From a virus: 28,139 nt of DNA. The stretch lies in IMG/VR virus record IMGVR_UViG_3300025133_000483, positions 1 through 28,139 of that record. One strand, given 5' to 3'. The notes beneath the pieces are model-generated. The model was not told the origin of the DNA, did no database searches, and saw only the letters and a program-made list of their open reading frames with translations. Both the position numbers and the translations under genes were made by a program. This document shows positions 14,057-19,798 of this stretch, piece after piece (position 1 is the stretch's first letter; each line of letters begins with the position of its first letter).

Positions 14057-14449
14057 CTATTCTGCTGCGACGAGGCGGGTGGGGAAGCGTGAGACAGGCC
14101 TGTCCCGAAACATGATGGCCCTCTTGAGGCTGTATTCAGCCGACTTGCGAAGCCAGACGGTATTCATGATGCGCTCCTCAGTCGTACTCATGTTCCTGAG
14201 CGTGGCTTGAATGTTGATTTTGCCATTCTTGTCGAGGGTGATCCGGCGATCGTCCCGTGGCGTGACAGCCTTCGGTGTCTGGCGTTGTGTCTTGGCTCGA
14301 CGTTCGACGGGAGGCTTTGCGACCTTCACGTTCTCACTGTCGATGTGAAAGTCTTGGCTCTCCTCTGCGACAAGCGAGAGGGCGGTCATAACCTCGCAAA
14401 AGGACTGGCTTGAGGTGAAGGTGATGGTGTATTTTTTGGTGTTCTTCAT
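14057..14449 (-). CDS. Unknown basic protein
   Basis: 130 residues from the ATG at 14449, which is preceded by GGAGCAAAGACACC; upstream in-frame codons have no such site and overlap a separate small gene. The first 45 residues (KYTITFTSSQSFCEVMTALS) look like a strand-helix unit. A Lys/Arg/Pro-rich linker follows (KPPVERRAKTQRQTPKAV). The end is a basic helical region (RNMSTTEERIMNTVWLRKSA, YSLKRAIMFRDRPVSRF). The strong positive charge suggests contact with nucleic acid. No family is recognised. Confidence 0.7.
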   Translation of the reverse strand: MKNTKKYTITFTSSQSFCEVMTALSLVAEESQDFHIDSENVKVAKPPVERRAKTQRQTPKAVTPRDDRRITLDKNGKINIQATLRNMSTTEERIMNTVWLRKSAEYSLKRAIMFRDRPVSRFPTRLVAAE

Positions 14450-14463
14450 GGTGTCTTTGCTCC

Positions 14464-14595
14464 TTAGTAGTTCAGCCACACAGCGGCGGCCATTGAGGCA
14501 TAGGTCACGACCAACATTGCGATGGCCGCGATCATGCCGTGAACCATGTCCGACTTGTGCCGGAGCATGGTGAGTAGTGATTGCCAGAGGGTCAT
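14464..14595 (-). CDS. 43-residue single-pass membrane peptide
   Basis: A short gene read by hand: ATG at 14595, stop at 14464, two bases before the GGAGCAAAGAC of the next gene. The product starts MTLWQSLLTMLRHKSDMVHG and continues with a hydrophobic segment of about 24 residues (MIAAIAMLVVTYASMAAAVW) ending LNY. Two basic residues precede the membrane segment, so the N-terminus is likely cytoplasmic. It begins three bases after the previous stop, so translation is probably coupled, as no clear Shine-Dalgarno is seen. It could be a small holin-like or membrane-modulating peptide; only the membrane nature is supported. Confidence 0.6.
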   Translation of the reverse strand: MTLWQSLLTMLRHKSDMVHGMIAAIAMLVVTYASMAAAVWLNY

Positions 14596-14598
14596 TCG

Positions 14599-14943
14599 TT
14601 ACATGTAATCGGTGATACTGAGGTCGCCCCATGGCATGTCGAGCAAGTCGAGGCTGTCGTAGTGTGCTTCCTCGGCTGGCGTGAAGTCGGGTTCGCTTGA
14701 GAAGTAAGCGTCAACATCAAGGATTTGGGTGAGGCCGGGACCAGCGTCCTTTGCGTGCCCGTTCTTGATGGCTGTGCGTGTCTGGCCCTCACTCAACAGG
14801 CGGAAGCTCTCGAGTGTGGTGTCACTGTGCTTCTTGACTGCGGCTTCAGCTGTCGCACGGTCGCACTTCTGCCATGCCATCGTGGCTTTCACGCAGGCCT
14901 CGTCGTGGGCCTTGTTGAACGCGGTGTTTACTGCTGGTTGCAT
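14599..14943 (-). CDS. Unknown helical protein
   Basis: 114 residues, ATG at 14943 with a leader GGAGAGCAAAGATG that combines a Shine-Dalgarno with the recurrent motif. The first 60 residues are helical (FNKAHDEACVKATMAWQKCD, TAEAAVKKHSDTTLESFRLL); the rest is acidic with aromatic residues (DVDAYFSSEPDFTPAEEAHY). No domain recognised and no membrane segment. The gene is followed after three bases by the membrane peptide, suggesting a coupled pair. Confidence 0.72.
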   Translation of the reverse strand: MQPAVNTAFNKAHDEACVKATMAWQKCDRATAEAAVKKHSDTTLESFRLLSEGQTRTAIKNGHAKDAGPGLTQILDVDAYFSSEPDFTPAEEAHYDSLDLLDMPWGDLSITDYM

Positions 14944-14958
14944 CTTTGCTCTCCTGTT

Positions 14959-15159
14959 TCAGGGTTTCAGGTCGTCGGGTAATCCCACGCCCTCGTAGTA
15001 GTGGTCGCCTTCTTCCATCGCCTTGTGTTCGTAGTTGACGGCGATGCGGTAGTAGTGATGCGCCTTCTCGACGGTGACGCATGAGGGGCAGATCAGGTCT
15101 GCGTTGAAGCGTGACTTCTCACGGCTGTTTGTTGGTGCCGTACACCTGTCACACCTCAC
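14959..15159 (-). CDS. Small zinc-binding protein
   Basis: 66 residues from a GTG in a GTGA overlap with the upstream gene. Residues 3-27 contain C3/C6 and C24/C27 (RCDRCTAP and ICPSCVTV), a plausible single zinc ribbon. The remainder is a Tyr/His-rich helix (KAHHYYRIAVNYEHKAMEEG). Such small zinc ribbons in phages often contact RNA polymerase or nucleic acids. The metal site is visible; the target is unknown. Confidence 0.72.
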   Translation of the reverse strand: MRCDRCTAPTNSREKSRFNADLICPSCVTVEKAHHYYRIAVNYEHKAMEEGDHYYEGVGLPDDLKP

Positions 15160-15431
15160 AGCTGGCCCTCCAGTTCACGGACCTGCTGCTCGAAGTCGAG
15201 TGCGGCACGGTATTCACTGACGGTCAGCCCGTCTGGCCTCCACGAGCGTGTCTTGCGAGGGTTGCCGCATAACTGACATGAGCACCATGTGTAGGTGTCA
15301 CCACGCGCTGCGATCTCGTCGTCTGTCGGATCGGACAGCAGGTTCTGCTTCATAAGGCTGGCCGCACGATCCCTCATGCGGAACTTGTGATGGCGTCGCA
15401 GAGCGAGGCCGATTACACGGGGCAGTCTCAT
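15156..15431 (-). CDS. Small basic protein with CSCxxCGNPR motif
   Basis: 91 residues; ATG with GGAGG about eight bases upstream, overlapping the previous gene by ATGA. After a basic N-terminus (RLPRVIGLALRRHHKFRMRD) comes WCSCQLCGNPRKTRSW, a motif I recognise from a group of small uncharacterised phage and bacterial proteins that carry CSCxxCGNPR. The cysteines could bind metal, perhaps as part of a dimeric site because a second CxxC pair is missing. The C-terminus is a short helix (EYRAALDFEQQVRELEGQL). Biochemical function is unknown. Confidence 0.75.
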   Translation of the reverse strand: MRLPRVIGLALRRHHKFRMRDRAASLMKQNLLSDPTDDEIAARGDTYTWCSCQLCGNPRKTRSWRPDGLTVSEYRAALDFEQQVRELEGQL

Positions 15432-15628
15432 GTGTGTTCCTCCATGTCCTTTGCCAGTAAACCTGCTGCAATCACATCTTCGATATGCTGATCCATGTTG
15501 ATGTTGAACCTGCGGTGGATGATGCGATGGATTTCAGTGCATTGATCCTCGCTGATCGTGTGACCAAGCACCTGTTCAATGTCACCGTGGTTCTCGGCAC
15601 CAAGTGGTGCCTGCGTGTCTTCGCTCAT
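15428..15628 (-). CDS. Small unknown acidic protein
   Basis: 66 residues, ATG overlapping the upstream stop by ATGA and preceded by GGGAGACAAC. The sequence is acidic with a helical middle (SEDQCTEIHRIIHRRFNINM, DQHIEDVIAAGLLAKDMEEH). It starts MSEDTQ, resembling the next protein upstream, which starts MSEDSY, but similarity ends there. No domain is recognised. Confidence 0.68.
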   Translation of the reverse strand: MSEDTQAPLGAENHGDIEQVLGHTISEDQCTEIHRIIHRRFNINMDQHIEDVIAAGLLAKDMEEHT

Positions 15629-16029
15629 GTGTTGTCTCCCTCATACTCATCATTCTCGAAGCAACGCAGTTGATCGTTGGCACCACAGCCGAGGCATTGA
15701 GCAGTCGACTTGCGGTCGTACTCGATGTCGTCGGTGGATGGTTTGCTATCCTCATCGTTGGATTTGAGCCAGATGGTTGCCTCGTGGATGATGTCGGTGC
15801 TGCCACACTCGCATTTGTATTCTGGCGTACTCATGCTGGCCCCCTCTGCCTTATTGCTCGTAGCGAGTAGGTCTGTCTTGTGAACTAATCCGCCGCAGTG
15901 AGGGCACTGACCGAAGGGCACGAGTTCGCCGGGTCCGACACGCGAATAGAAATTGTAGATGCTATCGAGTTCGGATCGGTCGTTGGTCGTGGCCCCGCAG
16001 TCGTCACAGTGATAACTGTCTTCGCTCAT
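15625..16029 (-). CDS. Double zinc-ribbon protein, possibly two fused small genes
   Basis: 134 residues, ATG preceded by GGGAGAAACGAT. It contains two CxxC-type sets: C8/C11 with C42/C45, and C73/C75 with C112/C115, giving two zinc ribbons in tandem. Met66 (MSTPEYKCECG) has its own strong ribosome-binding site (GAGGGG six to seven bases upstream), so a second, shorter product containing only the C-terminal ribbon may be made, or the gene arose by fusion of two neighbours. It overlaps the genes on both sides by ATGA. Zinc ribbons in small phage proteins often act on RNA polymerase or nucleic acids; the actual partner is unknown. Confidence 0.75.
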   Translation of the reverse strand: MSEDSYHCDDCGATTNDRSELDSIYNFYSRVGPGELVPFGQCPHCGGLVHKTDLLATSNKAEGASMSTPEYKCECGSTDIIHEATIWLKSNDEDSKPSTDDIEYDRKSTAQCLGCGANDQLRCFENDEYEGDNT

Positions 16030-16451
16030 ATCGTTTCTCCCTCAGTATGAGGCTTCAGTTCGGCGTACTTGTCGGAGAACTGCGCTTGTGCAGCGACATA
16101 GATGTCGTCGATTGATACGCAGACAACCTCGCCCGTGTGGTCGATTGCCTCGGCCCAACCAGTGACGTAGCGTGCCTTCTCGTGTCCCGCCTCCATGTAG
16201 ACAAGGACTTCACCTTCAACGAGGTGTTCGGCTACCCCATCCATGACGTAGACAAGGTCGTCGTCGTCGTTATACATGTGGGGCTGGTCGCCATATTCGG
16301 TGTCGTTGTACCAGCCATGTCGCGTAACACCCTCGCTATCGGTGTGTTCGAAGTGTGTTGCGCCGTCGAATTGATAGAGGAACGCCTTGAACTTGTCGGC
16401 GTCCTTCACTTGGACGTGATTGCTACGTCCCATACCTGTCCAATTAGCCAT
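16026..16451 (-). CDS. Unknown acidic protein under a repeated leader
   Basis: 141 residues from the ATG at 16451, preceded by GGGAGAAACGAT. The upstream frame remains open through the 88-bp repeat, but this has no start site of its own and is leader sequence. The protein begins MANWTGMGRSNHVQVKDADK and contains Asp/Tyr-rich stretches (WYNDTEYGDQPHMYNDDDDL) and a middle of alternating strands (EVLVYMEAGHEKARYVTGWA). It may be a compact beta-rich fold. No family is recognised. Expression is probably governed by the hairpin box in its leader. Confidence 0.72.
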   Translation of the reverse strand: MANWTGMGRSNHVQVKDADKFKAFLYQFDGATHFEHTDSEGVTRHGWYNDTEYGDQPHMYNDDDDLVYVMDGVAEHLVEGEVLVYMEAGHEKARYVTGWAEAIDHTGEVVCVSIDDIYVAAQAQFSDKYAELKPHTEGETI

Positions 16452-16536
16452 ATCGTTTCTCCCATAGTTGTTTCCATCGACCAGCTTCCTTCGGCTGGCC
16501 AAGCTAGTTTTCCTTGTCCTTTGGACCGCACAGGCT
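16449..16536 (-). repeat. 88-bp direct repeat, copy A: regulatory leader with hairpin box
   Basis: Identical base for base to 17053-17140. On the minus strand it runs from just after the upstream stop to the start codon. It contains the box (16509-16529), a second hairpin GGCCAGC/GCTGGTC around an 8-base loop, and the ribosome-binding site GGGAG. The flanking sequences and the genes that follow differ, so the leader alone was duplicated. Confidence 0.95.
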
Positions 16537-16551
16537 ATGTGTCGCGTATCG

Positions 16552-17055
16552 TCACGTCGCGAATAAAGAGTGGGATGAGGCCAAACAGGAACCAGCCCTG
16601 CCTGATGCCGTGGTTCCTGTCTTGGCTCTCTCGATGATTGCCCGGAAGCCAGTGAGGTCGTAGTTGCGTGTGTCACAGGCTTCGATAACGATGTCGAAGT
16701 AGACCAGCGCTTGCAACGCAGCCAGTAGCTCAAGGCCCGTCTCGTGAGTGATGAGGGGCACGAGGTTGTTGAGTTCGTAGAGTTCGATGGGTGTGTGGGG
16801 TGAGAAGTTCCGTTTGACCTCGGCATACAATGTGTCGCCCACGACCTTCCTGTAGGTGACGGTCCCTGTGAGGGTGTCGCGGTTGAAGTTGAGGGTGATG
16901 TCATCGAGGGTGTTGCCCCTCTCTCGGTCGAAATAGTATTCAGGGGTATCATCGCCGCTGTCGCAACCATCAAACCCCTGACTGAGCAGGAAGGCGATGT
17001 GCTCGTACTGTTTGTCGCTGATGTCGCTGCAACGATCTCGTGTTAACTGGCTCAT
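16552..17055 (-). CDS. Unknown protein under a repeated leader
   Basis: 167 residues from the ATG at 17055, preceded by GGGAGAAACGAT in the second copy of the 88-bp leader. The first half contains YEHIAFLLSQGFDGCDSGDD and YYFDRERGNTLDDITLNFNR followed by strands (TLTGTVTYRKVVGDTLYAEV). The second half is helical (ETGLELLAALQALVYFDIVI). The C-terminus ends in a Ser/Ala-rich tail. No family is recognised, and it shows no clear similarity to the protein encoded after copy A, despite the shared leader. Confidence 0.7.
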   Translation of the reverse strand: MSQLTRDRCSDISDKQYEHIAFLLSQGFDGCDSGDDTPEYYFDRERGNTLDDITLNFNRDTLTGTVTYRKVVGDTLYAEVKRNFSPHTPIELYELNNLVPLITHETGLELLAALQALVYFDIVIEACDTRNYDLTGFRAIIERAKTGTTASGRAGSCLASSHSLFAT

Positions 17056-17140
17056 ATCGTTTCTCCCATAGTTGTTTCCATCGACCAGCTTCCTTCGGCT
17101 GGCCAAGCTAGTTTTCCTTGTCCTTTGGACCGCACAGGCT
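17053..17140 (-). repeat. 88-bp direct repeat, copy B: regulatory leader with hairpin box
   Basis: Exact copy of 16449-16536. It begins four bases after the stop of the gene at 17145 and ends at the start codon of the next, so it fills the whole gap. The box lies at 17113-17133. Because there is no room for a separate promoter outside it, the element itself must carry whatever signal the downstream gene needs. Confidence 0.95.
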
Positions 17141-17144
17141 GCGC

Positions 17145-17768
17145 TCAATGCCCGTAGTTACAGCCAACGATCCACTTCTCTCCGTTGCTGATGATTATGT
17201 GTGACTGAAAGACACCGCAGCAGTCGTTGGCCGCACTGTGGTCGAACATGGTCTGGTACAAGCGGTCGCTGTACCTGTAAGCACGCAGGCTGCTGACGCA
17301 ATCGAGGTCGTTGCGTGCTATCTCGATGCGGAGTTCTTCCCACACTTCCTGCGGTACATTTGCGAAGAACGGCAGATCGTGGCCGCATGTCTCGCAGACG
17401 ATGTAACCCTCAACGAAGTCTTGGTAGCACGAGGGGCACGACGCAGTGATCTGCCCTGCTACCTCTGCTGGCACGTTGAGTTGCTCGAAAGCCTTGTCCA
17501 TGTCACGGCCAAAGATGTAGCCAGCCATGTTCTTCAAGAGTGCTCCCGGCACATACGCCAGAGGAACTGTGTAGTCAGGCGATCCACCTGCCTCGGTGCC
17601 AGACCTGTCTATGTCTGTGATGATGGCGTTCCAACCACCATCCTTCTCGTAACGTATCGCGGTGATGCACTGGTCTTGGTCGGTGAGCAACTCGTCTGCC
17701 ATGAGGCAGTGTTCGAGTTGCTTGATCGTGCTCTTGAGCATGGCACGAGTGAACCTGTCGAGTTTCAT
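17145..17768 (-). CDS. Unknown protein with a zinc ribbon
   Basis: 207 residues, ATG with GGGAG about nine bases upstream. The N-terminus is a basic helix (RFTRAMLKSTIKQLEHCLMA). Around residues 110-135, SCPSCYQDF and VCETCGHDLPFF supply two CxxC pairs, a typical zinc ribbon. The C-terminus contains DHSAANDCCGVFQSHIIISN and ends GCNYGH, where more Cys and His residues could join a second metal site. No catalytic motif is recognised. It is one of at least five small zinc-ribbon proteins in the window. A divergent hairpin box precedes it. Confidence 0.75.
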   Translation of the reverse strand: MKLDRFTRAMLKSTIKQLEHCLMADELLTDQDQCITAIRYEKDGGWNAIITDIDRSGTEAGGSPDYTVPLAYVPGALLKNMAGYIFGRDMDKAFEQLNVPAEVAGQITASCPSCYQDFVEGYIVCETCGHDLPFFANVPQEVWEELRIEIARNDLDCVSSLRAYRYSDRLYQTMFDHSAANDCCGVFQSHIIISNGEKWIVGCNYGH

Positions 17769-17794
17769 GTCTTGTCTCCCTTGCGTGTGTATGA

Positions 17795-17813
17795 TCCCTT
17801 GCCCTTGCGGGCC
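17795..17813 (-). promoter_or_regulatory. Divergent copy of the hairpin box
   Basis: On the minus strand this reads GCCC-GCAA-GGGC followed by AAGGGA, compared with GTCC-AAA-GGAC-AAGGGA elsewhere. The stem changes T-A to C-G on both sides, keeping the pairing, and the loop becomes a GNRA tetraloop. It lies 26 bases upstream of the ATG at 17768. A second structure, CCTTG..CTGCC with GGCAG..CAAGG, lies just upstream of the box on the same strand. Confidence 0.5.
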
Positions 17814-17864
17814 TTCACCTTGCGCTGCCTGTATATCGGCAGGGACAAGGCTCGTGCGGCTGCG

Positions 17865-18122
17865 CTACGCCGCCTCGCGTTTGCGCTCTTCGATTTCTTC
17901 ATCGAGGATGTCCGATGCCATATCTATGAGGTCGGGATCGCGCTCTCCCATAGCCGCCAGAATTGAGGTGCACATGTCGTATCTGACCGCATAACCCTCG
18001 GCCACACGGGGCAGATCGACAGCCATAATCCCGATGCTGAACCAACCGAGGTACAGGTGCAGAACGGGTGGCCCTGCGACGATGCCGAGTTTGAAGTGAT
18101 GGAGTGTGATGAAAAACGTCAT
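17865..18122 (-). CDS. Small unknown protein with hydrophobic N-terminal half
   Basis: 85 residues, ATG at 18122 preceded by GGAGCAAAGAC. The first 35 residues are hydrophobic and aromatic (FFITLHHFKLGIVAGPPVLH, LYLGWFSIGIMAV), which could be a membrane segment or beta hairpins. The rest is acidic and helical (DPDLIDMASDILDEEIEERK). No domain recognised. Confidence 0.68.
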   Translation of the reverse strand: MTFFITLHHFKLGIVAGPPVLHLYLGWFSIGIMAVDLPRVAEGYAVRYDMCTSILAAMGERDPDLIDMASDILDEEIEERKREAA

Positions 18123-18135
18123 GTCTTTGCTCCTT

Positions 18136-18171
18136 GAGTAAACCTGCTCACAGGATCGAGTAAACCTGCTC
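18136..18171. repeat. 14-bp tandem direct repeat upstream of a small gene
   Basis: GAGTAAACCTGCTC occurs at 18136-18149 and 18158-18171, separated by eight bases, just before the GAGCAAAGA leader of the gene starting at 18122. A pair of same-orientation copies about two helical turns apart is a common arrangement for a regulator binding site. Confidence 0.7.
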
Positions 18172-18244
18172 GCTTGTTGGGTTAGTGTGTGTTCGTAAAA
18201 GGGTACAACACGAGTACTAAAATATCAAGCACGACGCAAATGGC

Positions 18245-18484
18245 TCACGCCACGGGGCCAAAGCCCGTGACGTAAGCGCGCATTGCAGAGGCCTGCTCGA
18301 CACGGGCGGCAGCCCGTGCCTCACTGGCCTCGTGGATGAGATCAAGGACTTCCGCCTTGGCCTCACGACGCGAGGTGCGGTGTGCTGCTGCGCGTATCCA
18401 CGCAGACGACACACTGGCCCCTTGACGTCCGTGTCGGCACCATTTGGCGTCGAGCACGAACATGTTTGCTTCGGATTGTTTCAT
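18245..18484 (-). CDS. Small Ala/Arg-rich helical protein
   Basis: 79 residues from the ATG at 18484 with AGGAG about seven bases upstream; the longer frame has no supporting site. It is strongly helical, with AHRTSRREAKAEVLDLIHEA and SEARAAARVEQASAMRAYVT, and is positively charged near the middle (HRTSRREAK). No membrane or metal motif. It may bind nucleic acid or be a small structural partner; family unknown. Confidence 0.68.
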   Translation of the reverse strand: MKQSEANMFVLDAKWCRHGRQGASVSSAWIRAAAHRTSRREAKAEVLDLIHEASEARAAARVEQASAMRAYVTGFGPVA

Positions 18485-18524
18485 GTGATCTCCTGTGATT
18501 GTGGGTTGGTGTGGGACGGTGAAA

Positions 18525-18544
18525 CCAGCCCCCGCAGGGGCTGG
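18525..18544 (-). terminator. Hairpin terminator candidate
   Basis: CCAGCCCC and GGGGCTGG are perfect 8-bp complements with a 4-base loop. On the minus strand the tail is TTTC, a weak U-run. It follows the stop of the gene ending at 18555 and precedes the gene starting at 18484, so it may reduce read-through between them. Confidence 0.6.
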
Positions 18545-18554
18545 AAACAGCGGC

Positions 18555-18749
18555 TCACGAGTATCTGAGCAGTCTGACGAGCTTGCTGGCCCGATAGGCA
18601 CGAACACTGGCGTCACGAGCAAGCTCCCGTGCTACGCTCTCGCCGAACATGTCCTTGGCGTCGTCCGACAGGTAGAAAAACAGATCGGCTTTCAGGGCCT
18701 TGTGGATGTCCACGGCCTCGTCGAGGTCCGTGACGCGCTTGCCAGCCAT
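18555..18749 (-). CDS. Small unknown helical protein
   Basis: 64 residues, ATG at 18749 in a TAATG overlap with the upstream small gene. The sequence is helical and amphipathic: LDEAVDIHKALKADLFFYLS followed by DAKDMFGESVARELARDASV and a basic tail (RAYRASKLVRLLRYS). No recognised family. The tight coupling with the upstream 55-residue protein suggests that the two act together. Confidence 0.7.
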   Translation of the reverse strand: MAGKRVTDLDEAVDIHKALKADLFFYLSDDAKDMFGESVARELARDASVRAYRASKLVRLLRYS

Positions 18750-18916
18750 TACGCGGCCTCCCGTGTCTTGAGCACGCGGCCCTTGCTGCGGAAACGCATG
18801 AAGCCAACGTATCTAGCCTCACGCTCGGCATCCACGCGCTCCTGCTTGTCGCGGCTATCGTCAACGACGTGTTCACGGACGGGTGTGTAGTACGGGTGTC
18901 TGCGATATTCTTGCAT
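18749..18916 (-). CDS. Small basic protein, 55 residues
   Basis: Read by hand: ATG at 18916 with GGAGA seven bases upstream, stop at 18749-18751 sharing its last base with the next start (TAATG). The product begins MQEYRRHPYYTPVREHVVDD and is dominated by Arg, Glu and Asp (SRDKQERVDAEREARYVGFM), ending RFRSKGRVLKTREAA. It is probably helical and binds either nucleic acid or a protein partner. The leader contains GAGCAAAGA (18929-18937) directly after a strong terminator. Confidence 0.72.
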   Translation of the reverse strand: MQEYRRHPYYTPVREHVVDDSRDKQERVDAEREARYVGFMRFRSKGRVLKTREAA

Positions 18917-18938
18917 CGGGTTTCTCCGTCTTTGCTCG

Positions 18939-18967
18939 AAAAAAAGGGCCGCCCCGAAGGGCAGCCC
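18939..18967 (-). terminator. Strong Rho-independent terminator before the 55-residue gene
   Basis: On the minus strand GGGCTGCCC (18967-18959) pairs with GGGCGGCCC (18954-18946) with a short TTCG-like loop region and one G-T pair, followed by seven T (18945-18939). It ends the gene at 18991 but lies only 23 bases before the next start codon, followed by the GAGCAAAGA motif, the same order as in the AAA+ leader. Confidence 0.85.
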
Positions 18968-18990
18968 GTGTGTAGTGCAGGTGAGTGTGA

Positions 18991-19389
18991 TTACTCGACG
19001 AGCAGGAGCGTGATTGCCTCCTTCTGCGCCTTCGTCAGACCCACGGTGGCGATTGCACGCTCGATCGGGGTTTTCAGGTTGGAGCCTTTGGCTTTCGCCT
19101 TGGCCTTCTTCGGGGCCTTCACCAGTTTGGCAGCGGCCTTGGCCTTCGCAGACGCCTTTGCACCCGGCTGTGTAGCGAGATCGCCCTTCTTCGCGGGGCG
19201 ACTGTCGTCCTTCGGGTAGACCTCATCCGTGAGGGAAACTTCGTTAAAGGCCAAGGCAGTGACGATCCGGGTTTTGCCCTTGTATGTGACCGCGAAACGT
19301 CCGTCCGTGTGAACACGCAGAGGGCGAAGGTGCTTGCCGCCTTTGGCGTCGAACGCGATTACCTGTGTGCTTGTGAGTGTGTTTGTCAT
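18991..19389 (-). CDS. AK-rich histone-H1-like protein
   Basis: 132 residues from the ATG at 19389, with GGAGGGG about nine bases upstream; the leader contains the hairpin box copy at 19454. Residues 1-60 form a beta-rich domain (IAFDAKGGKHLRPLRVHTDG, RFAVTYKGKTRIVTALAFNE). Residues about 66-102 are an Ala/Lys/Pro-rich tract (KKGD..KASAKAKAAAKLVKAPKKAKAKAKG) like the tails of histone H1-like bacterial proteins, which wrap or bridge DNA. Residues 103-132 form a short helical domain (PIERAIATVGLTKAQKEAIT). It may compact or coat phage or host DNA. The composition is clear; the DNA role is inferred. Confidence 0.8.
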   Translation of the reverse strand: MTNTLTSTQVIAFDAKGGKHLRPLRVHTDGRFAVTYKGKTRIVTALAFNEVSLTDEVYPKDDSRPAKKGDLATQPGAKASAKAKAAAKLVKAPKKAKAKAKGSNLKTPIERAIATVGLTKAQKEAITLLLVE

Positions 19390-19453
19390 AACGTGTGCCC
19401 CTCCTACGGGCTTGGTTTGGGCCGAACCGTTGTGGCATCGGCCTCGCATTAAT

Positions 19454-19474
19454 TTCCCTTGTCCTTCGGACTGT
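19454..19474 (-). promoter_or_regulatory. Repeated hairpin box, leader of the AK-rich gene
   Basis: The minus strand reads GTCC-GAA-GGAC followed by AAGGGAAAT, with one loop change from the other copies; the stem is intact. Downstream GGCCGA and TCGGCC form a second hairpin before the GGAGGGG ribosome-binding site. Confidence 0.75.
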
Positions 19475-19485
19475 GTGTGCGTGTG

Positions 19486-19746
19486 TTACGCGGAGTGAAG
19501 CGAAGCGTGAGCGAGAACCGAAGGTTCTTCGGATTTCCATTCGATGTTGAGAACGCCGTAGGGCATTTCGAGGAAAACTCCAACGGTTTCACCGTCGTCG
19601 CTGGTGTAGTCGTAGACGTCCTTTGGCGTGAAAAATAATTTGGCCTTCGCGATGGTAATATTCGCGCTGACACCCGCGACATCGAGCGCGGATTTTCCTT
19701 CGCGGTAGTCAGCGAAGCTGAATTCGGGTGAGAGTGTGACAAGCAT
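19486..19746 (-). CDS. Small unknown beta-rich protein
   Basis: 86 residues from the ATG at 19746 with GGAGG six bases upstream; longer frames run through the leader and lack a start signal. The sequence alternates short strands (SPEFSFADYREGKSALDVAG, SANITIAKAKLFFTPKDVYD, TVGVFLEMPYGVLNIEWKSE). It has no cysteines in a metal pattern and no membrane segment. It is the first gene of the minus-strand block, divergent from the terminase operon, and its leader carries the hairpin box. That position suggests early expression. No family is recognised. Confidence 0.74.
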   Translation of the reverse strand: MLVTLSPEFSFADYREGKSALDVAGVSANITIAKAKLFFTPKDVYDYTSDDGETVGVFLEMPYGVLNIEWKSEEPSVLAHASLHSA

Positions 19747-19798
19747 GAGAACCTCCATAGAACTGGTCGAACCGGAGTGGCTCGACTTCCGCCGTACA

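Noticed and set aside
16452-16973. Longer versions of the genes starting at 16451 and 17055 through the repeat
   Set aside because: The extra codons are the 88-bp leader and neighbouring-gene sequence; the ribosome-binding site GGGAG directs translation to the downstream ATG.
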